A stretch of 28,904 bases of DNA, taken from NCBI GenBank assembly GCA_027578815.1, contig JANBTH010000174.1:1-28904 (forward strand). The letters run 5' to 3'. Below, one piece after another: positions 8,810 through 18,518 of the stretch. The notes under the pieces are model-generated. The model saw nothing but the letters and a program-made list of their open reading frames with translations, searched no databases and was not told the DNA's origin. The number at the start of each line of letters is the position of its first letter. The first letter of the stretch is position 1. Source of the DNA: Coemansia sp. RSA 1804. Its lineage: Eukaryota > Kickxellomycota > Kickxellomycetes > Kickxellales > Kickxellaceae. A program made the translations under genes and the position numbers.

Positions 8810-10488
8810 CTATTTGTCGTTCTTCTTTTTGAGCTTGTCGATATCGTCCTTCAGCCGACCAAAGAAGCCCTTGGAGGTGCCGTTCTCGTCCTTGTCAGAT
8901 TCCTTGTCAGAGTCCTTGTCAGAGTCCTTCTTGGCAGACTCGGATCGTGCGGGCCGGCCAAGAACGTCGGCCTCGAACTGCTCGATCAGCTTGCGCTGGG
9001 AGTCGGAGAGCGACGTGGGCAGCTTGACCTGGAGTGTGAGGTACTGGTCGCCCCTGGCGCCCGAATTGAGTCTGGGAATACCCTTGCCGCGCAGCCGCAG
9101 CTCGTCGCCAGGCTGCGTGCCGGGACGGATCTTGACCTCGACATCGCCGTCGACGGTTGGGACGCGCACGGATCCGCCGAGAATGGCGGTGGTGAACGGC
9201 ATTGCGACGTCGTAGTAGACGTCGGCGCCCTTGCGACGGAAGTCCTTGCTTGGCGTCACACGAACCCTGATATGCAGGTCGCCGGCAGGGCCTTCGCCAT
9301 CGATGGGAGCGTCACCCAGACCCTGCACACGGATACGCGTGCCGTTGTCGCAGCCGGGCGGAATGTCCACGGGAACCGACTTCCTCTCACGCACTCGGCC
9401 CTTTCCGTCGCACGAGGGGCACTGGTCCTTGCGACTGATGGTAGAGCCCTCGGCTCCGCACGCCGGACACGGCTGCTGTACGTGGAATCCGCCCATCGCA
9501 AACGTCGCCTGGCCCGAGCCTCCGCAAGTCTTACACGTCTGCCGCCGCGCTCCCTTCTTTGCGCCAGAACCGCCACACGGCTCGCACTTGACAATCGGCG
9601 TCACCACCACGTTTGCGCGTGTTCCGCGCACAGCATCCATGAATGTCACGGTCACCGACGCCTCGATATCTTCGCCCACGGATGTGAATCCTCGGCCCCG
9701 CCCGGGCCCCCGTGCTCTGCCGCCCATCCCTGCAAACCCTCCTCCGCCAGCGCCGCCGCCAAACATCTGCGACAGAATGTCCTCCATGTTGCCGAATCCC
9801 GAGAACCCTCCGCCGGCGCCGCCGCCCATTCCGCCCGTCGGGTCGGCTGTCCCAAACTGGTCGTACGTCTGCCGCTTGGTCTCGTCAGACAGCGTGTCGT
9901 ACGCCTCCTGGATCTTTATGAACCGCTCCTTGGCATCCGCCTCCTTGTTCGCGTCCGGATGGTACTTTTTGGCTAACTGGTAGTACGCCTTCTTTATGTC
10001 CGACTGCGATGCGTCGCGCTTCACGCCGAGCACGTCGTAGTAGTCCTCCCCCGATGCCCTGGCTGTGCTGCTGGTGTGGAACGTGTGTCTGTGGTTGACG
10101 CAAAATCCAGCAGATCGGCCTACCCTTTTCAATATATCAGATGGAAAGAGATTTTTTGTTCTGAATGCACCCAGTCAATTAGTCTGTCTACCTCTCTGCT
10201 AACCATATTGCGTTTTGAACGAAAAAAAAAAAGAAAGCAATTACTAAAAGAAAATACGTGCTGAGCAACTCCCTTTCTTTTAAACCCCTCCACCTACTTA
10301 CCCTTGCAGCTCCGGTTCGCCGCCGTGATTCCCGTCGCCTGCGCATTGCTAATCGCTCTTGTTCCAAGACGACGCTGTGCCACCGATCGAGCTGCTGCCA
10401 GTGCGATAATACGCGGTGCGCCTGCCGCTGCCGCTGCTGCTGCTGCACTGCTGGTTCCGCTACAGCCCGCCAGTCTACTCGCAAACAT
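8810..10488 (-). CDS. MDJ1: Mitochondrial DnaJ/Hsp40 chaperone Mdj1 (two exons, 498 aa)
   Basis: Type I DnaJ that stimulates mitochondrial Hsp70 in matrix protein folding. Exon 1 is 10302-10488. The intron at 10120-10301 starts GTAAGTAGG and ends GGGTAG. Exon 2 is 8810-10119. Phases match (1 base plus 2 bases make Gly63). Exon 1 encodes a classic presequence rich in Ala and Arg ([23 protein letters not shown]). The J domain follows at about 88-152 with HPD at 116-118, then a Gly/Phe region (about 155-205). The zinc region has four CxxC pairs at 241/244, 258/261, 280/283 and 296/299, followed by the C-terminal substrate domains. The tail is Lys/Asp/Ser-rich ([13 protein letters not shown]). 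Yeast Mdj1 is 511 residues, so the spliced length fits. Without exon 1 the frame opens only at a TTG. Confidence 0.93.
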
Positions 10489-11555
10489 TTCAAACCTTTT
10501 TTTGTTTCTTTCAAAGGGGTGGGAAATAAAATATATTGTGCTATGAACAGGAAGGAAAGCAAAAAAAGATTATATTAACACTTTGAAACTTTAAAAGATG
10601 GAGGAAACAACGACCACCACAGATCACGATAATCAAACGCCGTCACACAGATTTCTTGCTTTTTTTTATTGATCTGGTTGATGATAATACATTTAATCAA
10701 CTAACGTCATCTGATCACGCGATTAATATAATTAGGTTACCATTGGCAGTGGCTTTCGTTTTTGTCACCGCAATATTCCAGTTAATGCCTAAAGATGTTT
10801 TCATCAACATGTATATGAATAATTTCAGAGCGGTGTTATTGTTGATGTAGAGCGGCAGAGCTACATTTATTTAATTTACAAGATCATGGTCCAATATGTG
10901 TAGAATCCGCACTACGGAAAATATGATTCCAAATAATTCCTGATAATACAGGACCTCTTCACTCGTCTGTCCTTCATTGCATTGTCTTTTGCTAGTTCAA
11001 TCAACCGCTTAAAAGTATAATGACAAACACACATATTAAAAGCATATTACACACCTTGGAAACATTGGACTTTTTGCATCTCAATTTCAGAAATACAAAT
11101 CATGGGATGTTGGCAAATTCAGAATCGCCTTTCCACTGCCCCCATCCTTTCATCATTGCTATATGCAAAGATATGAATATGCTCCAATTTTTAAATAATG
11201 ACTTTTGGTTTAGATTTGCTACTACTTACAATTGGCTTGTTGACTGTGGAGCTAGGATTGTTAACAGAAATAATATGACACGGACACACATACATCGTCC
11301 CTCATCATTCCACATTTAAAATATTATTAACCTAGCATTAGACGTCATATATCCCAACATAAAATATGGCATAGTGTGGTATACTTTTATTCACTTTTAT
11401 ATTTTATTACTCTCAACCTCACAATACTTTAAATACGAAATATCTAGTCTTTTATTCACTCCACCTTATTTCTTCAACCCGCTCATCAATTAGCATACCA
11501 ATTTTATTTTGCAAAAAGTAAAAACTACATTATCTACTGTTAGTTTAATTTACTA
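10489..11555. other. MDJ1 upstream region grading into AT-rich island; no firm gene
   Basis: The MDJ1 promoter must lie in the first part. Composition drops sharply to AT-rich from about 10.55 kb. The longest plus-strand frame with an ATG is 11020-11319 (99 codons). It has no recognisable domain, no repeat relatives in the window and an implausible composition, so I do not call it. A 64-codon frame at 10656 opens only at TTG. The region may contain decayed genes. Confidence 0.45.
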
Positions 11556-11840
11556 ATGAATATCAAAGTTGTTATTTACAGTACCCCTGGTAATCATAGC
11601 GCGTTCTACATTGATGTTCCGGAGAGATGGGATCATTCCGACGCAAATGAAAGAATAGCTAAATCCGGCAATATATCTATGATAGGTAAATCTGTATTAT
11701 TCCAAGAGTATCCGGCTTCCAATGCTTCTAAACTCACTTCACGCAAAAGCGTAATAGTGGTTCTTACAAGCAAAAACATGGACAATTTCTTGAATCTTCC
11801 AGAGGACAAAATGAAAGTAGTTTTGGATACCAAAACATAA
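11556..11840 (+). CDS. Hypothetical protein, 94 aa, in AT-rich island
   Basis: An open frame from ATG (ttactaATGAAT) to TAA with a plausible protein character. The start is a hydrophobic beta-like segment MNIKVVIYSTPGNHSAFYID, a charged middle follows, then a second hydrophobic strand SVIVVLTSK and a Lys/Asp-rich end. The alternation of hydrophobic strands suggests a small alpha/beta fold such as a beta-grasp, but I recognise no family motif. There is no signal peptide or membrane span. It stands alone on the plus strand, 218 bases from the stop of the convergent F-box-like gene. It may be a lineage-specific gene or a fragment of a larger lost one. Confidence 0.4.
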   Translation: MNIKVVIYSTPGNHSAFYIDVPERWDHSDANERIAKSGNISMIGKSVLFQEYPASNASKLTSRKSVIVVLTSKNMDNFLNLPEDKMKVVLDTKT

Positions 11841-12058
11841 TTATCTCCGCCTACTGCACCAAATATCAAAACCCGTCACTAGTTACCTATCAATAAACTG
11901 TTGCGTATAGATTTTGTTTTACAGGTGGTGTAAAAAATAACTTTTGTTTGTTAGAAGGTAATTGGGTAGTAGCCATTTCTTAGTTGTTTATCGTTTTTAT
12001 AGAACATGTTAACTTGGCTTGCATTACGACTATGTTTATTTAGCTAATACACTTTCTA

Positions 12059-13627
12059 CTAGAAATAAATGTGTTTTAGATCTGGAAGTCTGTCGAATAA
12101 ATATTTAGATATATCTACTTGCAAGGTAGCTGGTAATATAAGTGTGTCTGCCTTTATCAGTACTGTCTTAATACTTGAAATGAACTGGTGCGGCTTGTCG
12201 TCAAATATTTCGTATATTTCAGGTATTGTTAAATCACCCCTGTTTGTAATACTCAACTTTATGTTTAGTAATCTTAACTCTGTTAGGCCCGGCATATGCT
12301 CAATTAGTTTTAACATAAAGCTTATATCAACATGAGCGTGAATCTCTATGCAGTCCAGATTTGGCCAATTGAGTCTGCCAATATCAAAAGAATTGCCAAT
12401 GCTCTCGATAATGATTTTTGTATGTTCTGCAAGCTCGGGTATAGCAAATATATCATTAGCAAAATCAATCCAATGTATGTGTACCATATCATTAGTAGCA
12501 TTATTTGCATATAGCGCAAACATTCGTTTTACTGCATCGTTCAGTTTTATATTGGTAATCTCAAAAGTAACGTCCACCATGGTCTTTATATGGAGCTTGT
12601 GCAAAATCTTTACGTCGGCTATTGTAGACAAAAACGAAAGCGTGAATGGACACAGCTGTGTAAAAAATTGAACAAGCTTGGGGGCCAATACCTTATAGGT
12701 GAATACATCCGCTGGACCATACCAAACTGTATCGGGATTGTCGTGGTATGTTTCTTGCTCAGTTATAAACGGAACGCCCAGATGTAAACTCCTTAGGTTT
12801 GAGAAATCCAATGTTGTTGAGCTTTTGTCGTGTAAAAACGAGCTCCATGTAAAATCCTTCTCAACTGCTACTGCCCGTAATACTGTTAGCTGCGATGCCT
12901 CGACATGGGGAATAATGTTATGCTCATCTGAAGTGCAGCGAATGTCCAAGCGTGTTAGGCTCTGGGGAAATTGTTTAATATCGACAAGCGTGATTGGATC
13001 GCCTGTAAACTTTGCTATGCAGGAAACACACTGCTTAGTCATTGTCCGAGCAAACGCCAATGCAACGTCGTCATTTTCAATGAATGGCCATACAAGTTGG
13101 GTAATTGTGTGAATTATCTGCGAAAGCTCGTTTCCCAGCAATGTAGCTAGTGCAATGTCATCTGTTGACCCTGCATGTTGTACCCAAGTGTAATCGCTTT
13201 GTATATCCACTAGCATTTCCAAAGACACCACGTTATTTAGCAATATCAATCTTTTTCGAATGTAATCAAGAAATGCTTGAATGCTTTTAATCGAATTTAC
13301 CTTACGATCAAGACAAAAAAATAAATGTTTTGGTTGGTAAATTCTATGTGCATCTAAGGAAACTGGAATAATATCTAGACTGGAATGCATGATAGCGGAG
13401 CCTGTCCGACTTTGGTCTAATCTTTGAAAATCACAAGCAATAAATGCTCTATTGTGTACTAGTGGAAAGGCAAGTTTTCTCCACCTGCGAGATACGGACA
13501 AGTATACAAGATTGAATTTCCATCCACATATTGTCAATTGGGCATCGCCGCTGCAAAAATACTCATTATTACAAGAGAACCTTAACACACTAATAATCAC
13601 CAAATCGGGAAGCTTGTCAAACTCCAT
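12059..13627 (-). CDS. F-box-like protein of a fungal expanded family (522 aa)
   Basis: The N terminus MEFDKLPDLVIISVLRF followed by LVYLSVSRRWRKLAFPLVHN has the layout of an F-box-like domain (about residues 4-60), which would bind Skp1. The remaining 460 residues carry irregular Leu/Ile-rich segments with spaced 'LTRLDIRC', 'LRSLHLGV', 'LTELRLLNIKL' and 'LPDLKHIYF' patterns that suggest degenerate leucine-rich repeats for substrate binding. I place the start at the ATG at 13627; the frame is open further upstream but only through AT-rich leader. This resembles large families of F-box-like genes in Kickxellales fungi (recalled, not searched). It lies inside the AT island on the same strand as the zinc-finger array and is uninterrupted, so it is probably functional. 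Confidence 0.72.
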   Translation of the reverse strand: MEFDKLPDLVIISVLRFSCNNEYFCSGDAQLTICGWKFNLVYLSVSRRWRKLAFPLVHNRAFIACDFQRLDQSRTGSAIMHSSLDIIPVSLDAHRIYQPKHLFFCLDRKVNSIKSIQAFLDYIRKRLILLNNVVSLEMLVDIQSDYTWVQHAGSTDDIALATLLGNELSQIIHTITQLVWPFIENDDVALAFARTMTKQCVSCIAKFTGDPITLVDIKQFPQSLTRLDIRCTSDEHNIIPHVEASQLTVLRAVAVEKDFTWSSFLHDKSSTTLDFSNLRSLHLGVPFITEQETYHDNPDTVWYGPADVFTYKVLAPKLVQFFTQLCPFTLSFLSTIADVKILHKLHIKTMVDVTFEITNIKLNDAVKRMFALYANNATNDMVHIHWIDFANDIFAIPELAEHTKIIIESIGNSFDIGRLNWPNLDCIEIHAHVDISFMLKLIEHMPGLTELRLLNIKLSITNRGDLTIPEIYEIFDDKPHQFISSIKTVLIKADTLILPATLQVDISKYLFDRLPDLKHIYF

Positions 13628-14087
13628 ATTAAATGTAAAAATTAAACAATATTTTATAATATAATTGCAAAAAAGTAGCAAAAGCTAAAGTTGCAAAACA
13701 AAAAATGTGTAAACCCGCCAGAAAAGTAAATGCAATTAAAAAGGCAGCATTGCACTTATTAAAAAAGTGCAGGTAATAAATTTTATAAAGAAAATATAAA
13801 AAAGACGCAAAGCTATTATAAAATGTTTTCTTTTAATAAAAGCCTGTCTTCCTGTAGCAAAACGCCGTTGTGGTAAAAAAAATAAAAGCTACTTGCGTGT
13901 ACTGAAAAGAACGACGTAATCGAATAATTGTATTTCTTATCTTTATTATAAAGAACCCAATAGCAAAGGTTTTGCACATCTATCAACAATATTTACTATT
14001 AAAACGAAGTCTGCATATTCAATCAAAATAACCACAAGAATAATCAGGCTGTAAAAGAGTACTGTTTACACACCTGTATATTGCATG
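13628..14087. other. AT-rich spacer between F-box-like gene and zinc-finger array
   Basis: About 460 very AT-rich bases including the F-box gene's upstream region. A short inverted pair around 13748-13775 (attgcactt ... aagtgcag) could form a hairpin. No coding potential and no zinc-finger relic recognised. Confidence 0.4.
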
Positions 14088-14225
14088 TTAACTATTTCGA
14101 TGGTCAACTGCAAAATGAGCCATAAGGTTTAAAAGATTATTAAATGATTTATCGCACTGAGGACAGGGGTATGTATCAATAGATTTAAAGAGCTTAGGAC
14201 TATTATTGCGTGTAGAAGAAACCAT
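14088..14225 (-). CDS. Short-type C2H2 zinc-finger microprotein ZS1 (45 aa)
   Basis: Complete ATG-to-TAA frame of 45 codons. It begins MVSSTRNNSPKLFKS, and the single finger is C21-P-Q-C24-x12-H37-x4-H42, the canonical spacing with the hydrophobic positions (F28, L34) in place. The protein ends three residues after the last ligand. It sits 238 bases downstream of the stop of ZL1 and has its own TATA box. The sequence is related to ZS2 and ZS3 (shared MVsptnrN start) and more distantly to the long type. A lone finger without basic flanks is unlikely to bind DNA strongly; protein binding or dimeric action are alternatives. Confidence 0.72.
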   Translation of the reverse strand: MVSSTRNNSPKLFKSIDTYPCPQCDKSFNNLLNLMAHFAVDHRNS

Positions 14226-14351
14226 GGCAATAGAGATGAGTGGTATCTGGACAAACTTTATTGTTGTTGATAATAAAAGATAATATGAAAAGAAGGTAAG
14301 ACTTTTTAAAAAGAATTGCTATAAAATGAGACTAGGCATTGCCGACATTGG

Positions 14352-14359
14352 TTTATATA
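14352..14359 (-). promoter_or_regulatory. TATA box of ZS1
   Basis: Minus-strand TATATAAA followed by CCAATG, 127 bases upstream of the ATG. The same TATATAAACCAATG string is at the same place upstream of ZS2. Confidence 0.65.
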
Positions 14360-14462
14360 GCTCGGCAGGCTTAATTTAAAAGTAACTGTGACGTATATAA
14401 ATGCCTACTCTTGAAACATTATGTGTGGAATTATTTATTTTTATAAAATAAACCAGTCCAGT

Positions 14463-14618
14463 TTACGGTGGAAGCTCGCCATGAAAAAGAAATATGTGGT
14501 TATTGTAGTCGGAAATAAGTTTAAAAGTGTGTCCACAGTCTTTGCAAACGTGGGGTTCCTTGTTATGACACACATAATTTTTGTGGCCGCCGTTGATTTT
14601 GACTGTGAAAGCCTCCAT
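14463..14618 (-). CDS. Long-type C2H2 zinc-finger microprotein ZL1 (51 aa)
   Basis: Start MEAFTVKINGG, then the conserved C17-H18 pair, then the finger C25-K-D-C28-x12-H41-x4-H46, ending GELPP. I choose the ATG at 14618, which aligns with the start of the six other long copies. The frame is open for 24 more codons upstream, but these fall in the leader shared by all copies. The stop is TAA within CGTAAACTGG, and ZS1 follows downstream. Long-type proteins share the layout M-K/V/E-x-[ST], a Ser/Asn-rich spacer, x-C-H, Y-x-C-x2-C-G-x-S-F, and H-x4-H. Confidence 0.8.
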   Translation of the reverse strand: MEAFTVKINGGHKNYVCHNKEPHVCKDCGHTFKLISDYNNHIFLFHGELPP

Positions 14619-14724
14619 GTTGTTTAAGAAAAAGTGTGGTTGTTTTATTGTTGAATAGGATACTGGATGTTTTGATCGACAATGTGGCACTCCATTATTA
14701 GTGGTTCAACAGATTTCTCTTGTG

Positions 14725-14735
14725 CCCTATTTATA
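14725..14735 (-). promoter_or_regulatory. TATA box of ZL1
   Basis: Minus-strand TATAAATAGGG, 107 bases before the ATG. It is the ZL1 copy of the TATAAATAGAG motif shared across the long-type genes. Confidence 0.65.
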
Positions 14736-15125
14736 GGCGTTTTAAGACAAATGACGCTTAGTTAATATTGGGTTTTCAAATTGCATACTTGGAACCGTAA
14801 AGTGTATGAAGAGCTAGTATTGTTGAAACAGAATGGGTAATATGAACATTCAAAATTTATGCAGGGCATTTTTCTAACAACACAGTTATTGCGCCAATTG
14901 CGGAAAAAAGTTCTCAAATGGTTTTTTATTGCTTATTGCATAATTGCAGTTGACTCTGAATAACTGTAAAAGAGTCAACAGAAACTTCAAAACCGATTAT
15001 TACTAACTAAAGGCGGTGAACCACATGATTTCAATATTGTATACGTGCATACAATATACTTCTTTGAGGAAACTTGCCGTTATTTGGTGTTATTGTTACG
15101 CGGTGTCGTATTATATGATTACAAC

Positions 15126-15284
15126 TTACAGAGGAAATTTTCTATGGATAAGATACATATGAACATTGTAGTCTGAAATAGTTTTAAATGAATCTCCACA
15201 AATTTGACAGGCGTAAGGTTTGCTATTGTGGCACAGCCAATTTCTGCCGCTATTGCTATTACCTTTGCCTGTAGTAAGCTTCAT
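15126..15284 (-). CDS. Long-type C2H2 zinc-finger microprotein ZL2 (52 aa)
   Basis: Start MKLTTGKGNSNSGRN, pair C18-H19, finger C26-Q-I-C29-x12-H42-x4-H47, end RKFPL. The ATG context (cttcATG on the plus-strand reading) is the same as in ZL3, ZL5 and ZL6. The stop TAA overlaps a consensus-like 5' splice signal GTAAGT. It is most similar to ZL5 (shared STGKxNS, CGDSFKT and KFP). No short-type partner follows, unlike ZL1. Predicted charge is mildly basic; there is no localisation signal. Confidence 0.8.
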   Translation of the reverse strand: MKLTTGKGNSNSGRNWLCHNSKPYACQICGDSFKTISDYNVHMYLIHRKFPL

Positions 15285-15385
15285 GTTATTTAAGCACAGT
15301 TTTTTGTTTTATTGTTAAAAATATAGAACGTAATTATTGATAACAAATTATTTTAATATCAAAAGTGTAACAAATTGTTTTTGTA

Positions 15386-15396
15386 CTCTATTTATA
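15386..15396 (-). promoter_or_regulatory. TATA box of ZL2
   Basis: Minus-strand TATAAATAGAG, 102 bases upstream of the ATG. Confidence 0.65.
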
Positions 15397-16031
15397 CGTA
15401 TTTTAAAGAATAGCGTTTTTATTGCTTGCGCTTTTATGAACAGCTGTGAAGCGTACGTTTTTGTACATAATTAATGTTTTATAAAAATATATATTTTTAT
15501 ATTAAAAAAGCATAATTGGTTTATCTGCTTTTATAGTACAATTATTGCACCCACTGCAAAGAATAATATAGAAATTGTTTGCAAATATGGTAGCTATTAA
15601 GTATTAAATATTGACATTCAATTTTGGATTTTTAACAAATAGCATAATATTGTTATTGTAAGCAATATATTTAAAATTGTACTGCTCAAAAATATATTAT
15701 CTTTATTCCACATGTACCTACGCACATTGAAATAGTTTGAACAACATTCATTATTGTCAAAGATAATTATCGGCTTGTCCATGGTATTATAAACGTATGT
15801 AAACAGGGGGTTTCGGGTATGTTAGTGCTGGTTGACGTTAACCTTTCGTAATGTTAAATTCCATGCCTTATAGTCTAAATATGTTAAATTACAAGGAAGA
15901 TGTTTGTAATAAATTAAATTAATAAATTAATATTCATAGCATACGAGTAAACTGCGGCGCGTACAAATAACTATCCATGAAACAATTATTTATTGTATTA
16001 TTACTTTATATAACAAGCAAAACAATGCAAC
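15397..16031. other. Upstream DNA of ZL2 and spacer to ZL3
   Basis: It contains the ZL2 copy of the conserved distal block (attattgcacccactgc at 15541-15557). A stretch around 15715-15775 resembles 19499-19560 and so belongs to the duplicated unit. A minus-strand frame of about 57 codons starting near 15783 has no finger motif and is probably chance. No gene called. Confidence 0.4.
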
Positions 16032-16187
16032 TTACCATGTAAATATGCCGTGTCCAAACATCATGTGGGTATCATAGCTGATTTCAACCTCAAATGAGGC
16101 TCCACAAATCCAACAAATATATATTTCACCAATATGGCACACGCATTTTTGGCTGTCGCTACTGTTATTAATTGTGAAAGGCTTCAT
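16032..16187 (-). CDS. Long-type C2H2 zinc-finger microprotein ZL3 (51 aa)
   Basis: Start MKPFTINNSSDSQ, extra Cys at 15, pair C17-H18, finger C25-W-I-C28-x12-H41-x4-H46, end GIFTW. All four ligands are kept. The finger body has an unusual acidic run (FEVEISYD) where relatives carry Lys/Thr, so its binding surface should differ. The stop TAA follows TGG within GGTAAGTTG, again a possible 5' splice signal. Spacing to neighbours is about 0.9 kb on both sides. Confidence 0.8.
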   Translation of the reverse strand: MKPFTINNSSDSQKCVCHIGEIYICWICGASFEVEISYDTHMMFGHGIFTW

Positions 16188-16293
16188 GTTATTTAATCAA
16201 AAGTACTATTGTTATATTGTTTAATAGGTTACAAAATGTGTAGATTATCTAGGTAACACTTTATTATTAAAAGTTTAACGGATTGTTTATTTG

Positions 16294-16304
16294 CTCTATT
16301 TATA
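16294..16304 (-). promoter_or_regulatory. TATA box of ZL3
   Basis: Minus-strand TATAAATAGAG, 107 bases upstream of the ATG, the same distance as for ZL1 and ZL4. Confidence 0.65.
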
Positions 16305-16799
16305 TGAATTTCTAAAAAACATAGCGCATAATCCATATAGCTTGTTATTAAAAACTACACGGTATATTTTGCAAGTATAATGTGTTTAAGGTGTAAAAAG
16401 TGTTGCTTTGTTATATCAGAATAAGGTATGTGGTTATTACACATTTTATGCGGTGTGCTTTTCTAATAATACAATTAATGAGTCAATTGCAAAATAAGCT
16501 TTTAAATAAATTAGTTATTGCTTATTGCACAATTACAAATAACTTTGAATAAATTTCAAATAAATCAGTCATTGATTATTGCATAATTACATGCAATCAA
16601 GAATTTCAATAACAATGCTTTATTATCTTATTGTATGCTCTTTATTAAAATTTTCAACGTTTCAAACATTTTTACGCAAAAAACTGATAAAGCAAGTTTA
16701 TAATAAAAAAGAGTTTGAAATTATTACTGGTTATAATAAATTATTGCTATAGAGTAGGGCAATATTTATGCTGCTTTTGCAGTTTCTAGTAATTGAAAT

Positions 16800-16830
16800 A
16801 ACGTATTGCCAACACTGGTTTATATGCAAC
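16800..16830 (-). promoter_or_regulatory. Orphan short-type promoter relic downstream of ZL4
   Basis: The plus-strand string acgtattgccaacactgg followed by tttatat matches the TATA/CCAATG promoter block of ZS1 and ZS2 and lies 109 bases beyond the ZL4 stop, the same place as in the three intact pairs. No finger ORF follows at the expected 16553-16690 position, so the short gene appears deleted or eroded. Confidence 0.5.
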
Positions 16831-16929
16831 TCAATAGACTCAATACAAATATTGTCTGTTGTAAGCATAAATGATTACTTATAATGTTTGCATGTTGTGT
16901 TGTCTTTCTTGAAAAACAAAACATACAAC

Positions 16930-17088
16930 TTACGATGGATACGTGGGATGATAAATAAGCATGTGGTAATTAAATCTGACAAAATCATCGAATGATTTTT
17001 TACAATATCTACATATATATAATTGCTTGTTATGGCACACAAAACATCTGCTGCTACCGCTGCAGTTTTTAGTTTTAGATAGCGTCAT
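16930..17088 (-). CDS. Long-type C2H2 zinc-finger microprotein ZL4 (52 aa)
   Basis: Start MTLSKTKNCSGSS, extra Cys at 15, pair C18-H19, finger C26-R-Y-C29-x12-H42-x4-H47, end PTYPS. It differs from most copies in having KKSF instead of GDSF after the second Cys and in the Met-Thr start. The stop TAA overlaps GTAAGTTG. It is followed by a promoter relic of a lost short-type gene. Full ligand retention despite low overall identity to its neighbours argues for selection on the finger. Confidence 0.8.
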   Translation of the reverse strand: MTLSKTKNCSGSSRCFVCHNKQLYICRYCKKSFDDFVRFNYHMLIYHPTYPS

Positions 17089-17194
17089 TTTTATTTATAT
17101 AAAATACTGTTGTGATAATGTTTAGTATAATATAGGGCCCATTGGTTGCCAATGTGGTACCCTCTTATTCAAAGTTTAATAACATACTTTCAAA

Positions 17195-17205
17195 CTCTAT
17201 TTATA
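17195..17205 (-). promoter_or_regulatory. TATA box of ZL4
   Basis: Minus-strand TATAAATAGAG, 107 bases upstream of the ATG. Confidence 0.65.
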
Positions 17206-17719
17206 CATGTTTTGAAAAAATAACGTTTAAACAATGATACCCGTTTTGAACAAAAACTGAATAGCGGTATCTTCCTTTTTTAAATGTAAGTTATTGCTTT
17301 ATTGAAAATATTTATGTTAAAGAATATATGCAGGGCTCTTATGTTATAATAGTACAATTATTGCATAATTACATATAGTTGCAAGCTTTACTTTGAAATT
17401 GTTTTATTTTATTATTGTATGCCCGGTGTGTAATTTTTAAAATTATAAGAACTGTGCATAATTAATTTTAAGTGCATTTGCACGCCTATGACTAATTTAT
17501 AATTTATTATTATTAATGGTCTATTACATAGCTTGTAATCTAAATTATTAATGTTACAACATTTACAATAGCTCTTAAAATTGCCAAAATTAACACATAT
17601 TTAACATTGAATGTAAATATTATTTGCCAACTTTTTAACCAAATTAAAATGTTATTGACAAACTTGCAACAAAATAATATGGTGAGTCACTAAATTTCTA
17701 ATAATAAACAAAATACAAC
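17206..17719. other. AT-rich spacer between ZL4 and ZL5
   Basis: Very AT-rich. It includes a degenerate distal block near 17354-17370 (acaattattgcataattac). No finger relic and no short-type promoter relic seen at the expected place about 110 bases below ZL5. Confidence 0.4.
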
Positions 17720-17875
17720 TTATGGTGGAAACTTGCCATGAACAGTGTACACGTGTACATCATAATTGCGAAGCGTTTTAAAAGAATCTCCACAAACTTC
17801 ACAAGTGTAGAATTGGTTATTATGGTACACCCGATTTCTACTGCTGCTATTGTCTTTGCCTGTAGAATGCTTCAT
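17720..17875 (-). CDS. Long-type C2H2 zinc-finger microprotein ZL5 (51 aa)
   Basis: Start MKHSTGKDNSSSRN, then Y17-H18 in place of the usual Cys-His pair, then the finger C25-E-V-C28-x12-H41-x4-H46, end GKFPP. This is the only long copy with no cysteine in the N-terminal element. It is also the only one whose stop region reads CATAAGTTG, lacking the GT of a splice donor while keeping the TAA. That favours TAA as the true stop in this family. Closest relative in the window is ZL2. Confidence 0.8.
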   Translation of the reverse strand: MKHSTGKDNSSSRNRVYHNNQFYTCEVCGDSFKTLRNYDVHVYTVHGKFPP

Positions 17876-17972
17876 GTTATTTAAGCACGAATTTGCTAAT
17901 TATTATATTATAAAATTTGTTAACTGACAATATAAAATTTTACTTTTAAAAATTTAATGGGCTAAACGTATG

Positions 17973-17983
17973 TTTTATTTATA
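17973..17983 (-). promoter_or_regulatory. TATA box of ZL5
   Basis: Minus-strand TATAAATAAAA, 98 bases upstream of the ATG; slightly diverged from the TATAAATAGAG of its siblings. Confidence 0.6.
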
Positions 17984-18518
17984 CGTAGTAAAAATTTGCA
18001 TTTGACTCCAATTGCTTGTATTTTTGAAATAATTGTGTTGCGTATCCTGCCACCTAAAATTTTTTATAATGTTAAAGAAATAAAATTGTTAAACTAAAAT
18101 ATAAAATATGTACATAATTCCATACTTGGTTTAGCTACTTTTATAGTAAAATTATGACACTGGCTGCGGTGAATAGCAAACATTTGAAAATGTAGCAGCC
18201 AGTAAATATTGCATAATCAAGTTTAATTTGAAACCTTGGTTTAATTGTATTATTCTGTTATTGTACACAAGTTTATAAATTATTAGTACACTTTGCTATT
18301 TTTATAACGACAAATAATGTCTGTTTACACTTGGTTAAATTCTATATTATATTTGCAAGAAGTTTATATGCTGTAAGTAAAAAATGAAAAGTTGATAGAA
18401 TGATTATGACATCTATTGCAAAAAACAATGTAAAAAGAAATTGACTGGCCAATTTAAATTTTAAAAGTGTTTATACTAAAGTCATAAAAATATTGTTAGT
18501 TAATTTGACAATTTTATG
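17984..18518. other. AT-rich spacer between ZL5 and ZS2
   Basis: It contains a diverged distal block (attatgacactggctgcgg, about 18151) upstream of ZL5 and an ATTGCATAAT element near 18208-18217. Otherwise noncoding-looking. Confidence 0.4.

Noticed and set aside
10656..10850. 64-codon plus-strand ORF with hydrophobic content
   Set aside because: It opens at TTG in T-rich DNA and shows no domain or membrane-protein pattern beyond what AT-rich sequence gives by chance.
11020..11319. 99-codon ATG ORF in the island
   Set aside because: Composition looks random, no related copy in the window and no motif; kept only as a note.
14225..14465. Short-type ORF as the 3' exon of the preceding long-type gene
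   Set aside because: Each short gene has its own TATA box and ATG, four long copies have no short partner, and ZL5 has no GT donor.
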